Positions 1 to 11,600 are shown, numbered from the stretch's first letter. The stretch is DNA of 64,000 nucleotides from Stichopus chloronotus (GCA_021234535.1 CM037840.1:26355020-26419019); one strand, 5' to 3'. A program made the numbers and translations. The notes: generated by a model from the letters alone, not told the origin.

Positions 1-97
1 AAGAAGAAGAATACATATCTAGGCCCCTGCTCGAAAGAAAAAAAATACAGGTGATATTTTAAAGTGAAACAAGGAGCGTAAAGATAAAGAGCCTTAC

Positions 98-470
98 CTA
101 AATAAGTTGAGACTTGGAAGTGTGCTCCAACTTCCCACACCTATATGTCCTAAGCAAGTGTATCCACTCGGTGGGTCCAGCCTCATGAATCTCCCATCAT
201 ATCTTCCACCACTACCTCGATCCCTCCAAATTTCTGTAAAGCTCACAGGAGGTTTCAAGGCGTCCGAGTCGATTGCTTTGACAAGGAGAGCGTTTGTAGT
301 TGGCATTGATGAGTCAGTACTAGGAACCCCTACGTCCCCGAGGGCGTAGTAACCGCTTTCTACGGCCTTCGGACGCCATATTGTTATACCCTTGTAAGAT
401 CCAGTGCCTCTGTCATCCCATATCCACTTGTAATGGCCCACCCGTTTGAAAACAATCGGTGGCATTTCAC
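98..470 (-). CDS. Internal exon of a Vps62-domain (DUF946) protein
   Basis: On the minus strand this 373-bp exon is bounded by an acceptor (a pyrimidine-rich stretch then AACAG, AG at 472-471) and a donor (AG|GTAAGG, GT at 97-96). It is open throughout; the apparent stop at its 3' end is the TAA inside the donor. About 123 residues carry two copies of a Vps62/DUF946-type repeat: first W-I-W-D-D-R-G-T-G-S with WRP and GYYALGDVGV, then IWRDRGSGG with a GYTCLGHIGVG segment. The family takes its name from yeast vacuolar sorting protein Vps62, and the molecular activity in animals is poorly defined. The exon starts in phase 1 (GT, then GAA) and ends in phase 2, so coding exons lie both upstream (higher coordinates) and beyond the left edge. 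The ATG at 465 lies 5 nt inside the exon and is probably internal. The phase matches the two signal-peptide exons at 9.8 and 20.2 kb, which suggests a secreted product, but that link is inferred. Confidence 0.82.
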
Positions 471-2029
471 CTGTTCAAGGAGAAGAAAGCACAACACTTG
501 CAACATTACAGTAAACGAGAGTGCTGAACTAGAGTGAAAATGGCTGCCAATATGAACAAATTCAAACGTGTGAGCGTTAGATTTAGTCATGTTTGTATAA
601 GGTTAAAAAAACATCGTAGCACCTCCAGGTTATATGTTTTGACAACTCTGATATATAGCTTTTTTCATGCATATCAAAGAAGCTAAAAATATATGCCTCA
701 TTCATTTTTTTTCTCGTGTTAGGACGAAATATGAATTATTGCCTGCTATGGGGAGAAATGGGCATGGTCAACGTTGTACCTCCGATTTGGCCGTGATACA
801 GAACAGCTGCTATTGATTGCATACGAATTGTAGAGAATAATAAGCATATGCCGTTCCCCGTAACATGGCCATGGACGTTCGCAATTACGATGATAAAAAA
901 GTGAGAAACAAAATGGAAGAAAATCAATATTTTGTTAATAAAAGCGTACTTCCGAGGTAGGTGTTCTAAGCAATTAGGTACGTAAAGTACGTAATTGAAA
1001 TTTCCAAGTTTTGACATTCATTTCTTCCTCACATTAACCTGTTCAAAAAGCCTCAGTCTGTTGATTTGACAGAAAACCTTTAACCATTACATAATCATAT
1101 TTTATACTTTTTGTCGTTATGTCAGAAGAGTTTGAAACTTCTTGGAACCACGTTCATATTACGGTATACTTCCCAATGGCTTGTTCAAAGAAGCGCACCG
1201 TAAGTTGAATCAAAACTGTTCAAGAAAGCATTATCATATGTTACTTTCTGTTGCTATGGTAGACTAGAATTGTCCAAATTGTGCAATTATAGGACTTGCT
1301 AAACCTTTGGACACAAAATTTCAATGCCTTTGCTTTTTGCCTAAGCAACAAATCGCTTTAAGCCCACCTTCATGTAACGCATTTAGATTTTCGTACAAAA
1401 CTGTGCTAACCAATCTCACTCTGCGCTCGCCTTGATCACAATACGCCAGTGTATGTTGTTTCCTCTCTTGTACTGAAAACGCTCTTAAGAGAGATCGTTT
1501 TGCCAGTTATATGTATACGCTCATGGTCACGAAAAATGCTGCTCGCTGAAATATGTGCAACGTTTATCACAAACATTGTTTCGAAGTACATATGCGCTAT
1601 TTATTTCGGATTTAGAGCCCGCCGCTTTATGATAATTACCCTCATTCTTCCTTTGACTGAAAAGAAGAGTGCTTCACTGCACGTAATTTAGTACAGTATT
1701 TGATTTTCCTTATTGAAGCTGGGATTGTGTTCCTTGTGAAGGGCGGGCGGTCCGAGAGACTTAGGGCAAATCTACTACTTCATGCACACCGTACTTGCCA
1801 TTGACTGCATCGTAAGAAAGTTAAGTTTGGTGTTATATACCCACAACATACTGATGCGCTGAATCGAGGCCTCATCGCAAACAGTGTGTTGCCTGGATTA
1901 CCTGTACACCATAAAACTGATAACTGGGGGGAAACAGCTTCAAGTAGACGGACTACATGTGCATATGTTTTCTAATATTTCTAATGTAATTTATAGTCAA
2001 AACTATAAGTCCTACATCAGGGGACTGAG
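471..2029. other. Probable intron or intergenic sequence, no gene seen
   Basis: If the Vps62-domain gene begins to the right, this is intronic. No open frame resembles a known protein. About 1165-1240 and 1305-1370 are diverged copies of a dispersed repeat also present at 48.9-49.2 kb (same orientation) and 35.6-35.9 kb (inverted); the shared segment reads roughly TATACTTCCCAATGGCTTG followed by CAAAGAAGC. Nothing else is identified. Confidence 0.5.
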
Positions 2030-5000
2030 ACTATAATATTGATCTATTAAAAAGCTAATTTCTTAAACACTCTCTCCTCTTATGGATTTGAACCTACTAT
2101 AAATAAACCCACCAGAGTGAGTGGCACTTCTGCGACGTTAATTGACAACATATTCACAAACAGTGACTGCAGCATGTTTTCTTGTATTTTGGTCACTGAT
2201 CTGAGCGATCATTTCCCAGTTTTCCTGCATGTATTAAAAAATGGTGATTCCAAAGACAGGCCAGTCTCTTTCAGAGACTACAGTAATCAGAACACTGAAA
2301 TTTCTCATCCATCATAAGGAATAAAACTGGGATGATGTTGTCGATGCTAGTAACGTGGATATGGCCTACAACAGATTCTTTGATCATTCAAATTCAATTT
2401 ATAACCATTGTTTTCCTATTAAGTGTGTAAGTAACAAGAGGAAACGTAAGAGGAAGCATCCTTGGATTACAAAAGGTGTTCTGACTTCAAGAAAAAAGAA
2501 ACATAATTTGCTTCGTTCCTATCTTAAGAATTCTTCTGCTCATAACCATTTTAAGTATAAGTCTTACCGTATCAAACTGAGGCATATCATACGTTTTTCT
2601 AAGCGAACCTATTTTTACAAAAAGTTTGATAACTGCAAGAATGATGTAAAGAAAACATGGGATAATACTAATGACATTCTACATAAAAATCGTAATGATT
2701 CCACTTATCTGCTACATTCAAGAGAAGCAATTATGATGTTAGTGACGAGACTGAAATTGCTAATTGTTTTACACAGCTACTTCGTCAACATTGGTCCGTC
2801 ACTTGCAAACAATATTACGTCACACTGCAATGCAGATGAGATATTTCGTAATATTAAAGTGAATGACAGCTCATTTTATCTTTCTCCAATCTCCGAAGTG
2901 GAAATACTGACAGTGGCCAGTTATACATTGAAGCCCAACAAAGCAGCAGGGTAAGATAACTTCAAACCAAATATTATTAAGCTTGTGTTACCCTTTATTG
3001 TTAAACCTTTACTCACATTTACAACATTTCATTCGACACAGGTGTGTTTCTGAATAATCTTAAAATCGCCAAGATTATTCCCATTCATGAAAAGGGAGAC
3101 ACTCAAGTATTTGAAAATTTATCGTCCAATTTCTGTGCTGTCGTGTTTCGCCAAAATATTAGAGAGACTTATGTTTAATAGAGTAAATAACTTTCTTAAC
3201 AGATTCAATATCCTTTGTAATGTTCAATATGATTTTCGTCCTAAACACCCCACAGAAGTAGCCCCAGCGGACACGCTTGATAGACTTTGCACCAGTCTTG
3301 ACAATAATGATATTTCTATGGGCGTTTTTCTTGATCTCTCCGAGGCGTTTGATACTATCAACCACGGTATTCTTCTACGCAAATTACACATGTATGGTAT
3401 TAATGGACATGTATTGGACTGGTTTGCTAGTTATATTCCTAATAGGGTCCAGTACACTAATTACAAGAGGGTATGTTCCAGACTGGAAGGTATAAGCTGC
3501 GGAGTACCGCAAGGATCTATTCTTGGTCCTTTATTGTTTATTATCTATATAAATGATCTTTATTATATTTCAGACAAGGCAGATGTAATTTTCTTTGCTG
3601 ATGACGCAAGTAATTTTTTCAGTAATAGTAACATACACTCATTACGCAACATTGCTTCAAGCGAGTTGAACAGTTTCTATGACTGGTTCTCAACAAAACT
3701 AATTACATTATCTTTGATAACAATAGCACAAAGTATTGGGAAAAGGACATTCTCTAAAAGGACATTCTCATAGACGGTATCATCGTTAAACGTGTCGCTA
3801 CTACAAAATTCCTTGGTGTTCATATTGATTCTGGACTCATTGGAGAGATCATATCTCAGCTATCTCTAAGAAAACTTCCGTAAATGTTGACATTTTATCC
3901 AAACTGAAACATTTTCTCCCCAGCAATATCCTCTTGATACTTTACAAGACACTGGTTCTTCCCCATCTACACTATTGCAGCATTCTCTGGAGTGAAACTT
4001 TCATCAGCTCACCACCTTACAGAAGCGTGCCATCCGCCATGTTGCTAAGGTAGCACCCCGAGATCACACAAGCCCTCTTTTTAGAAATTTCAGCCTCCTT
4101 AAATTTGCCGACATCATTTATACAAATCTTGCTGTTTTCACCCACAGGGCATGGAAAGGGGTTATTACCAGCTGCATTTAATGATTTCATCCTCAGTAAT
4201 ACACAAATTCATACCCATAACACCAGACATCCAAATCTCGCCCATCGACACCATTTTCGTACAAATATTGGTTTGCACAGCCTCCCCGTAATCGAGCTAC
4301 AAAATTGTGGAACGCACTGACCGAAGTCTCAAAAGATTCCCCCTCATTATCATCTTTTAAAAAGAACACTGTCCAAGATACCATATCTTCCTAATGATTA
4401 CAGAAGATATGATAAGTCTACTGGTTCATTCGCCCCTCTATTTTCTCTTCTTTTTTTTGTTTATCTACTTTTAAATATTCCATACGCCATATTAATGTAC
4501 ATGTGTACTTTAATATGCAGGAATAGGTGGAAGTATGTATATGTATGAATATATACATATGTAATTGGTTTGTGTCTATATATATATGTATATATATACC
4601 AAATATATATAGATACCAATACCGTCTACTCTATCGGTTGGAAAATCCTGAAACAGGCCAAATCGTACGACCCATCATCCAATAGATGTAACTTGTGCCT
4701 CTGGGAGAAATACTTTATCATTTGTAAACAACACTTAGCTACCCTAAATAAGCGTAACGAACTAGTAACTGTGTGTAGACACGCAAGAAAATTTTTGCTG
4801 AGAAACTTCGTTACGTAGTAACGCTATGTAGCGACGTTTGAAGCATGCATGTTTTACAATGTTTTCTTTGTTACGCAGTGGCCACCAATCCACATATAAA
4901 TACGCACAATGTTTCCTGCTTTATTTAACTTTGTTTGAATCAATCATTACTGTCATATTACCTGAAGAGTGCAGCACGTACCTCACGTGTTGTACGAAAC

Positions 5001-5405
5001 TAATTAGTAGTAATAAACAGTATGAGTCAAAACTTCTGATTTCACTTAAGTATATTATATTATAAGCTCTGGTCTACCATTGAGCACTCTATCGTGAGTT
5101 TTTTTGCAGGACTTACAATATCGTTTTGTATATATATATATATATATAAATAGATACATTTCCTTAATTGGCCTTGTTTCTTTTTTTCTTTATTATTATT
5201 ATTTTATTTGTTCCTAAGTATCAACTACCATCATGTCTACTTGTACGGGGAGTGCGCCACACTGTTAAGCCGTAGTGGCTTTATGGCACACTTCCCATCA
5301 CAATTGTACTAAATGTATATACTAACTTTTACTTTTATTGTAGTATATATATATATATTTTTTTGTACAAGTTGTGATAAAACAAATAAATAAACGAAAC
5401 GAAAC
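2030..5405 (+). mobile_element. Degenerate, 5'-truncated LINE (non-LTR retrotransposon)
   Basis: The end of an apurinic-type endonuclease, a reverse transcriptase and an RT C-terminal region lie in order on the plus strand, followed by a long AT-rich 3' part. The element probably ends in an A-rich tail near 5385-5405 (repeats of AAATAAATAAACGAAACG). A hairpin formed by GGGGAGTGCGCCACACT and the complementary AGTGG..TGGCACACTTCCC (about 5248-5300) lies in this 3' UTR. The start is a 5' truncation within the endonuclease. Roughly 4500-5100 has (TA)n tracts and no LINE similarity that I can see, so it may be a later insertion. The motif style (GVPQGSILGPLLFIIYINDL, FADDA) fits the Jockey/CR1 group; the clade is not settled by eye. 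Confidence 0.8.
2045..4395 (+). pseudogene. LINE ORF2 remnant: endonuclease C-terminus plus reverse transcriptase
   Basis: 2045-2300 encodes the endonuclease end, with TLIDNIFTN and the catalytic-end motif LSDHFPVF (Ser-Asp-His). 2355-2954 is the basic linker, ending in KPNKAAG, the usual entry to the RT domain. 3087-3773 holds the RT core: RPISVLSCFAKILERL, FLDLSEAFDTINH (motif A), CGVPQGSILGPLLFIIYIND (motif B) and FFADDA (motif C, the catalytic DD retained). 3780-4395 is the C-terminal region (LTTLQKRAIRHVAKVAPRDH, THNTRH, KLWNAL read across frames), ending at about TAA 4393. At least four frame breaks or stops separate these blocks, so the copy is dead. It would have copied its RNA by target-primed reverse transcription. 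Confidence 0.82.
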
Positions 5406-5649
5406 ATGTATCGGTATATATCGATAACACTACAAGCAGGTCAGGTGTGCTAATGACATTCTGAAGAAATGAAATGAACAGATAGGCCTATTATCGCATT
5501 AGCAAGAGCGCGCATAAGCAAGTGACTAAGTAAGATCAGTGGCGTCGACGGAAATCCGCCATCAACAAAACTTTGTGATGCCTGTGTGCTCCTCCCACGA
5601 CTGAGATTTGGGATTTTCAAAAAAAAAAATGTAGATCTCCTGTTCGGTT
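5406..5649. other. Short spacer between LINE tail and tandem repeat
   Basis: No coding or repeat signal recognised apart from a poly(A) run near 5619. Confidence 0.4.
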
Positions 5650-6430
5650 GTGAGAGAATTCAGGAGGTTTTTCCAATTTAATCTTAATTTTACACCTGTG
5701 TTGAACAGAATTACTCTTTAAATAATGATTCAAAAACATCACAGACACCGTAACACGCAGGAGTATCCTAAGGCGTCGTCCTTTGGACCCCAAAGGTACT
5801 TTGCCCCTTGTCTGCAAGTTATCTACCTTTTCTTTCAATTCTCTGTTCAGTCATACTAAAAGTTATCCAACCTTGCTTTTATACCCTTGTTCACTCTGTG
5901 GATTTACGTTTACCCTTCAAATGGTGAATTTAATACATCACAAATACCGTAACTCCCGTTATTTTCTACGGGTTTAACCTCGCGAACCCTGCACAGGGAC
6001 TGACTGTTACCCTGGAATTTGAGTTACACAACTTTGATTTTGAACCTGTGTTTAGACATAGTTCAGTGAAGTTTCCAACTTTAATTTTAGACCAATCTTT
6101 AGTCTAAGGCATTAACCTGTAAATTATGGATGTAATACATCACATATTGTAACATCTAGTAACGTTAGGAGACTATCAATTTGCCACGGATCCCACAGGG
6201 ACTTTGACCCTTGACCCGAAGTTATCTACCTTTGGCTTAAGGACAGTGTTTAGTCCATAACATTACCAGTAAATGATTTTCATACACCAAAAACACCATA
6301 AACCAGGAGTTTATGGGGTTGCCCCTTGGCCTCCCGCAGGGATGTTACCCCCGGCATTTAGCGTTATCCAGCTTTGGCTTTAGAACTGCGTTTATAGACA
6401 ACAGAAGTACCAAATGCTAAAAACTCAGGG
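5650..6430. repeat. Degenerate tandem repeat, about 150-200 bp per unit
   Basis: Four to five diverged units. The phrase ACATCACANATACCGTAAC recurs at about 5737, 5934, 6136 and, more altered, 6283. Each is followed by a CC-rich segment (CCCTGCACAGGGACTTTGACCC-like), then TTATC-CCTTTGGCTT and a TTTAGAC/TTTATAGAC end. The last partial unit (TTTGGCTTTAGAACTGCG, from 6372) is where homology with the second segmental-duplication copy starts, so the duplication boundary lies inside this array. Confidence 0.6.
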
Positions 6431-9126
6431 GCTTCTGGAGACTTTGCATGTGGGTCCCACCAGAGCTATAAAGCGCCCCCATTGCTCTCTGTATCTCTGA
6501 ATTACTTAAGCACTGATTTTCACATTTGTAAGTGATACCAATATTTGTAAATACATGCTTCCAAACCAAGCCCTTGGGGCGTGTAAATTTTCAGTTGTCA
6601 TTGAAATAAAGGTCAAATAACTAAAGGATAACATCAAACAGTTCAAGTAAATCCACCTCTTGACTTCATAAGTTTACTTACTTAACTAATGTTTCTTCAT
6701 TTCTTCATGCTGCCGGTGTATGACATGAATTTGCCTGTAAAATCGTCAATGTTTGATGGATTGTGATGGAATTTGGTGACTATTTTAAACATTTTGAATG
6801 ATTAATACAGTCTATATTCGCAAATGTCATTTTCTTGTTACACAACCTTTAACAATTTTCAATTAGAACAATTGTGATTCCATGGGAAGTTTTTTTTTTT
6901 TTTTTAACTCGGTTACATTGTCGACAAAGAAGCTCAATCTCTTTTTAAAAAAAAAAATGTTTGTGAATTGTGGATTCTAGCATGGGTTCTAGAGACAGCA
7001 TTGAAAGCAGTGTGTTCCTTTCCTTTTGCATTTTCTTTAAGGTATCATTTTCTGAGAGTCACGCACTTGTAAAACCATTCTCTTGTAAATTTAAGCAGGG
7101 AGCTGTTAGAACACCTCCCTGGTGTAAATCATTTATTCCTCCTGCTGAGCCATAGGTCCTAACCAAGGAAAAAAAAAGAACTGTCTTAAAAGGATCAGCC
7201 TACATCCTTATATTTTAAATGAGCACTTGCTCCGTCTCAGCGTACTTCACGACGTGATGTCAGCACAGATGAGGACAGCAACACTCATTTGGAGAAGGAC
7301 GGAGAAGGACGTGCTATCAAACTTGATGACTATCTACAGAAAAGCTCTTCTTAGTGCATAGTGACCTAAAATCATGCAATAATAATGTGAGGAAGCTGCT
7401 GTGTTTCTCACTCGGAATGTGAAAGACCAAGAAGCTCGACATAAGGAACATGCTAAACACTGCACAGAAACTTTGAAAAAAAGCTTCAACAGTTGATGAA
7501 AACAGACTCTGACCAAGTGGGTCAAATAAATGTAGATTCTTCAGAAGGTGTGGTATTGTAGAATTATCGGGTATCCGGTCGAAGAGTCTACAAAATGTGA
7601 ACTCACAGCAAAATGTGTCACAACCCGGTTTACAGCTATACCCAGTAACGGAGACAGATCGGCACCTATTTTCAGCTGGCTTTAGCAGTGGGAGGGGGAG
7701 GGGGGATCCAGAAGGGTTGGTGGTTAATCGGTAGCACAACACCGTATAGTATAAAAAACAGTTTTGGCACCATAAGAGCAGAGTCAGTCACAGTTACAGT
7801 TATACGTCAGATGTCAAACTCGTTGGTGAGGTGATGTCCACAAGAATATCAAATATACACTGCAGAAAGTCACAACAGAATGACATGTACTAATTATTAA
7901 AGCAGAGAGAAAGAAGTCATGGAGGAATACTTCTACTTTTAGCTACAGTCATAAATCTAGGATTTGTGTCTATGGAATTTCTGGTGTTGCACCTACTCTC
8001 GGCGTACAGTGTCAGCGAATACTTATGCTTACGATCTCGGCTTTATACTACTGGATAACCACGGGCGTGGCAAGGATTATTCAACAGTGTTGATTAAACG
8101 TGACTGACCTTCTAATTAACAGAGAATTCAGATCAGATCGGACCAACAGTCCAAGATTTGATGTTTATATTGAGACAATATTGTTGAGCGTCAGCCTATA
8201 ATTAATAGGATTTGGGAAAGGGATTGGGAAACGGGGTAGAAGATAAGGGAAGGGCGGGGTAGCAGTAGGGGGCATTGGGGCATTTCAGAATAGTGGCAAA
8301 AGTTTTAGAATCACTGGTCTAATGGCTTGGAGAATAAATCCACGATCAATGAAAGTTACTACTAAATACTTTCTCTAAGAAGTACTTTTTACAAATGTGT
8401 AATCAAAATCCCAGAGCAATGATAACGTGGGAACCGGACAATAATAATAACATAAGTTTTCTGACATGTTTTATGAGGCTTCTCAATACGCAATACTTTC
8501 AAGTTAGATATACGTACGGCAAAGTCGCAATGAACTCGTTTTTCTTACGTAAAAAGCACAAACTGATACCGTCTTTATTTCCTTTTTCGAAACGATGGTC
8601 TTGGAACTGCAGACCATTTATCCTATAATTGTGCTGTAACGTCGGTTTTGGGTGCAGGGCTTTTGACAAATGTGTTAAGAGGAGCTAGTTAACATACCAA
8701 AGGTCAAACTTTTTATTACCTTTGGATACATTGAAGATACGAAGCATCCGATCAATTTTCTTCATTTGCTCGCAATTATTTCTCTGCAACAGTAAACTTA
8801 AGAAGAATAACCAAGATGGTGATTATGTTTTACTGCAAGTGCTGACCCTTACTGAAGTTGCATTTCACATTAGTGGAAAGCAAAGCAAACATTGCAAAGT
8901 TTTTTGAAACATTCATTTTTTAAAATTAAAATCTTTCTTTTGTTTCTTTGAATTATGTATGTAAAAGGTTGAAATAAATGGACACACACTTAAAAAACAG
9001 TCTAATATCGAATGGTACTCGATATTCAACCACTTGCATTTTTCAACTTTCCTCGAGCGGTAGAGTGGAGTAAACATGTAGCAATACCTTCTTTTGATAA
9101 CGCTAAAATAGCTTCAGTGATAAGAT

Positions 9127-9238
9127 TTAAGATGAGAGTTGCCAGTCATACCAATACGACCTCCCATCTCTTCCGTGGATACATATCTTATCATTACAAT
9201 TATCCATTTTTACTTGGGCCCTCCAGCACCAACTGGAT
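9127..9238 (-). CDS. Possible small Cys-containing terminal exon (tentative)
   Basis: On the minus strand, after a weak acceptor (TTGGTAG, AG at 9240-9239), 37 codons run to a TAA at 9129-9127. They include MDNCNDKICIHGRDGRSYWY. The paralogous segment in copy 2 (19256-19352) is almost unchanged for 26 of these codons, with two silent changes and one Ala-to-Val, but then meets a TAG five codons early (Trp to stop). The acceptor phase (2) does not match the phase-1 donor of the signal-peptide exon at 9800, so a further exon would be needed. The surrounding duplicated DNA is also well conserved, so constraint is unproven. I do not recognise the peptide. Confidence 0.22.
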
Positions 9239-9799
9239 CTACCAAATATTAATGATTCCTTTACAATACTCATCGGTCTTATCCATACATGTTCATTCAT
9301 TCGATACCTTCTCACATTAAGTCACATGTATCTCATATGCCATATACAAAGCACAGTCTTTGAATCCAAGACTTATTCCGTACACTATGTGTGTGTGCAT
9401 GTGTGTGTGGCCTTGATTTCGGGTGGGATCGAGGACCGAAACAATATATTTCAGGTCTTCTGTAGAAAATTCAATAGATATCTCCAGTCCTCTCAAGATT
9501 AACAATAGACAGTCCATTGTTAAGGTTAGGGTTGAGGAAAAAAACAAAAGAAAGCACAATGAGATCCTCGGAATGAATGGAAAACAAAGTTGTGTGTGTG
9601 TGTGTACAAAAACAGTAACTATAAGAACATGTGAATATCGTGCCTGTAGGAATACCTGTAGGAATATGCACTTGGAAAAAAAAAAAGTTTGCTGCAGCTC
9701 GACGGTCACTACGTACTTGGAAGAGTCTAAATTAATGCATCACTCAAATATTTCTTGGACTTCTAAACTAAGGAAAATATAATTATCAACTGTACTTAC

Positions 9800-9851
9800 A
9801 AGAGACCAACACCGCCAAACCTAAAAAGGTGAGCTCTGCCAAGAACTTCAT
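9800..9851 (-). CDS. First coding exon encoding a signal peptide (copy 1)
   Basis: On the minus strand, ATG at 9851-9849 opens a 17-codon stretch, MKFLAELTFLGLAVLVS, plus one extra nucleotide (T), ending at a canonical GTAAGTAC donor (GT at 9799-9798). Lys followed by an uninterrupted hydrophobic core is a classic secretory signal peptide. The 52 coding bases are identical in copy 2 (20228-20279), while flanking intron sequence has substitutions and indels, which implies selection or very recent exchange. A TATA box lies about 110 bp upstream (9953-9961). The donor is phase 1; a downstream exon starting with GT would complete TGT (Cys). The Vps62-domain exon at 470 starts exactly so, on the same strand, but 9.3 kb away. 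The remaining exons of this transcript are not identified. Confidence 0.68.
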
Positions 9852-9952
9852 GGCCCAATCCGTGTCGATGACGAAGAAACAGAAAAGGTGCAGATATTCG
9901 ACGGTTTAATTTGTGGTTCTTTTCACAAAGTGAAATTGTCTCTAGGGAGTCG

Positions 9953-9961
9953 TTTTTTATA
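9953..9961 (-). promoter_or_regulatory. TATA box of the copy 1 signal-peptide gene
   Basis: Minus-strand TATAAAAAA in the context CATGTCTATAAAAAACGACTCC. The same element in the same context lies at 20385-20393 in copy 2. It predicts a start site near 9925-9930 and a 5'UTR of about 75 nt before the ATG at 9851. Conservation of this block between copies fits a working core promoter. Confidence 0.55.
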
Positions 9962-10280
9962 GACATGCCTCTTTTTCATATCACGATTAGCTTCATATGG
10001 TGTTTGGTGATTGTGAAATTGACAAAAAAAAAAAAAAAATAGCTATATAAAAGAACAAAGAGAGATTGATATAAAGTTTAATTCTATTTTTTGTTTTTTG
10101 CTGGCATGTGACGAGGCGCCACCAGTTTCCTTTCACATCGTGACCCCAACTAATTTTCAAGTGTTATCCTATCGTGAAGAAGATAGCTTGATCAAAAACT
10201 GGAAGCATGTCTATCGCCCTAAAGCTTCAACTCAACGTGGTATATATGCTTAGTTTGAAATTTTGAAATAAATAAAGAAA

Positions 10281-11269
10281 ACGTAAAGCCTGAGTTTAGC
10301 TTTTCATAATTATTGTTTGGCGGGGGGGGGGGGGGGTTCCTGGGAAAGGGAGACGGATTAAGGAAGTTGAATGTGTCACGTGATACTCTAGCATTGCAGC
10401 TCTTATTGATGACACCATTGATACAAACGTGTTCAGGGTAGTGGACTAATATAGTTTAGAGAAATTGCACTGTAAAATAAACACGGTTGCAAGTATTCTA
10501 CAAAAATTGCAAGCTAATTTTTCCAAATTTTTATTTTTTTCAAAAGTGACGTAACATTTCCAATATTCTTTTCTTTACATAATTCAATGTTGACGCAAAG
10601 TACAGTGCTTAACTTGATAATATGCATTTTAACCACAAACTGACTTAAACTGTTTATTAGTATTCAAATTCACTTTCAGCAAGGAAAATTGTATTACATT
10701 TAGCTTTGGTGATAAATTAATCACTTTTTATATATTTCCCAAGAAATATTGTAAATGAGATAGACCTGACAAGGTACAAATTCCAACTGGATTCTGGTTA
10801 TCAAAAAAAGCACTGCACTTTTATTAGCCTGGGTTACTTATTCATCAATTACATTTGATCAATTCGTTGTCGTTTATTTTTTCTGTTTATAAGGTCCCAT
10901 AAGGGGATCATGTCGGAATGTTACCTGGGACATCTTTGCATTTGGATAATATGACTTATGATTCCAGTATGATTTTATGATTGATTTTATGATTGCCAAG
11001 TCATGCCATACTTCAGTATAGTTAAGTTGATTAAAATGTACGCGTCAAAATGTACCCTTCATAGCTTCCAAGACTCCGCAAACGTTGTTTACACAAGTAA
11101 CTGTACTTTACGTGAAAACCACAGTTAGCCACAGCTGCAAAATATACAACTCTCTTGTAATCTGGAGGATTCCACGTAGAATCAGATGTTCAGTTACATA
11201 TACGTTTGTGAAGGAAAAGTAAAGATGGCGTGATATGTTACAAAAGTAACTATAAAGGGAAAAAAAGTA
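10281..11269. other. Spacer between duplication copy 1 and the Penelope-like element
   Basis: Contains a 15-base G run (10322-10336) and AT-rich unique-looking sequence. No gene, repeat family or structure is recognised. Confidence 0.4.
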
Positions 11270-11420
11270 ACGGAAGGCGGTGCACTATCTAACGTTACAA
11301 TAAGTCGGTGAACTATGCACATTTTTATGGGGTAAAGCCCGAAATCACCGTACGTGATTTCATGCGGAAGATAGGTTGGCTTTTTTAAGTTTTACCTGGT
11401 GTAGAATGTATTTACTGTTG
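11270..11420 (+). repeat. PLE terminal repeat A
   Basis: About 150 bp. It begins near the GGCGGTGCACTATCTAACG phrase and extends through GATTTCATGCGGAAG to CCTGGTGTAGAATG. It is the inverted partner of repeat C at the right end and shares its first ~100 bp with direct repeat B. Confidence 0.65.
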
Positions 11421-11500
11421 GTTTTTATGACAAAGCTAGACTAATTTCTGCTCTCCCAACTTGGTATGGTGGAGCGTCATCAACTGCATAGAAAAATAAG

Positions 11501-11600
11501 GGTAGGCGGTGCACTATCTGACGTTACAGTAAGTCGGTGAACTTTGCACACTTTTAAGAGGGAAAGCACGGAATCACCCTACGTGATACGCGTATTTTCA
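11501..11600 (+). repeat. PLE internal direct repeat B
   Basis: Shorter direct copy of repeat A (GGCGGTGCACTATCTGACG, TAAGTCGGTGAACTTTGCAC, GAATCACCCTACGTGAT). It diverges after that and lies just before the first open frame at 11654. Confidence 0.65.

Larger units (their letters stand above)
6372..10280. repeat. Segmental duplication, copy 1
   Basis: This interval realigns in the same orientation with 14626-20740. Matching blocks: 6372-6490 with 14626-14745; 6500-6900 with 15165-15560; 6990-7740 with 15900-16690; 8165-9390 with 18280-19880; 9605-10280 with 19880-20740. By eye the blocks are about 85-95% identical, with the highest identity around 9012-9290 and 9781-9900. Copy 1 has 424 bp (7741-8165) where copy 2 has about 1.6 kb of different sequence. 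The only coding feature I can defend inside it is the minus-strand promoter and signal-peptide exon at 9800-9961. Stretches that look open in copy 1, such as 7317-7742 and 8395-8628, are frame-broken or drift neutrally in copy 2. Confidence 0.85.

Noticed and set aside
384..590. Minus-strand frame with a hydrophobic stretch upstream of the Vps62 exon (MLQVLCFLLLEQ)
   Set aside because: The hydrophobic run is the pyrimidine tract of the splice acceptor read as codons, and the frame is wrong for the Vps62 exon.
7317..7742. 141-codon minus-strand frame with Cys-rich start
   Set aside because: The paralogous segment at 16291-16690 has stops, frame shifts and a 50-bp difference in the same frame, so there is no coding constraint.
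8395..8628. 77-codon plus-strand frame retained in both duplication copies (also 18511-18726)
   Set aside because: Most differences between the copies change amino acids and there is no splice or start context; identity reflects the duplication.
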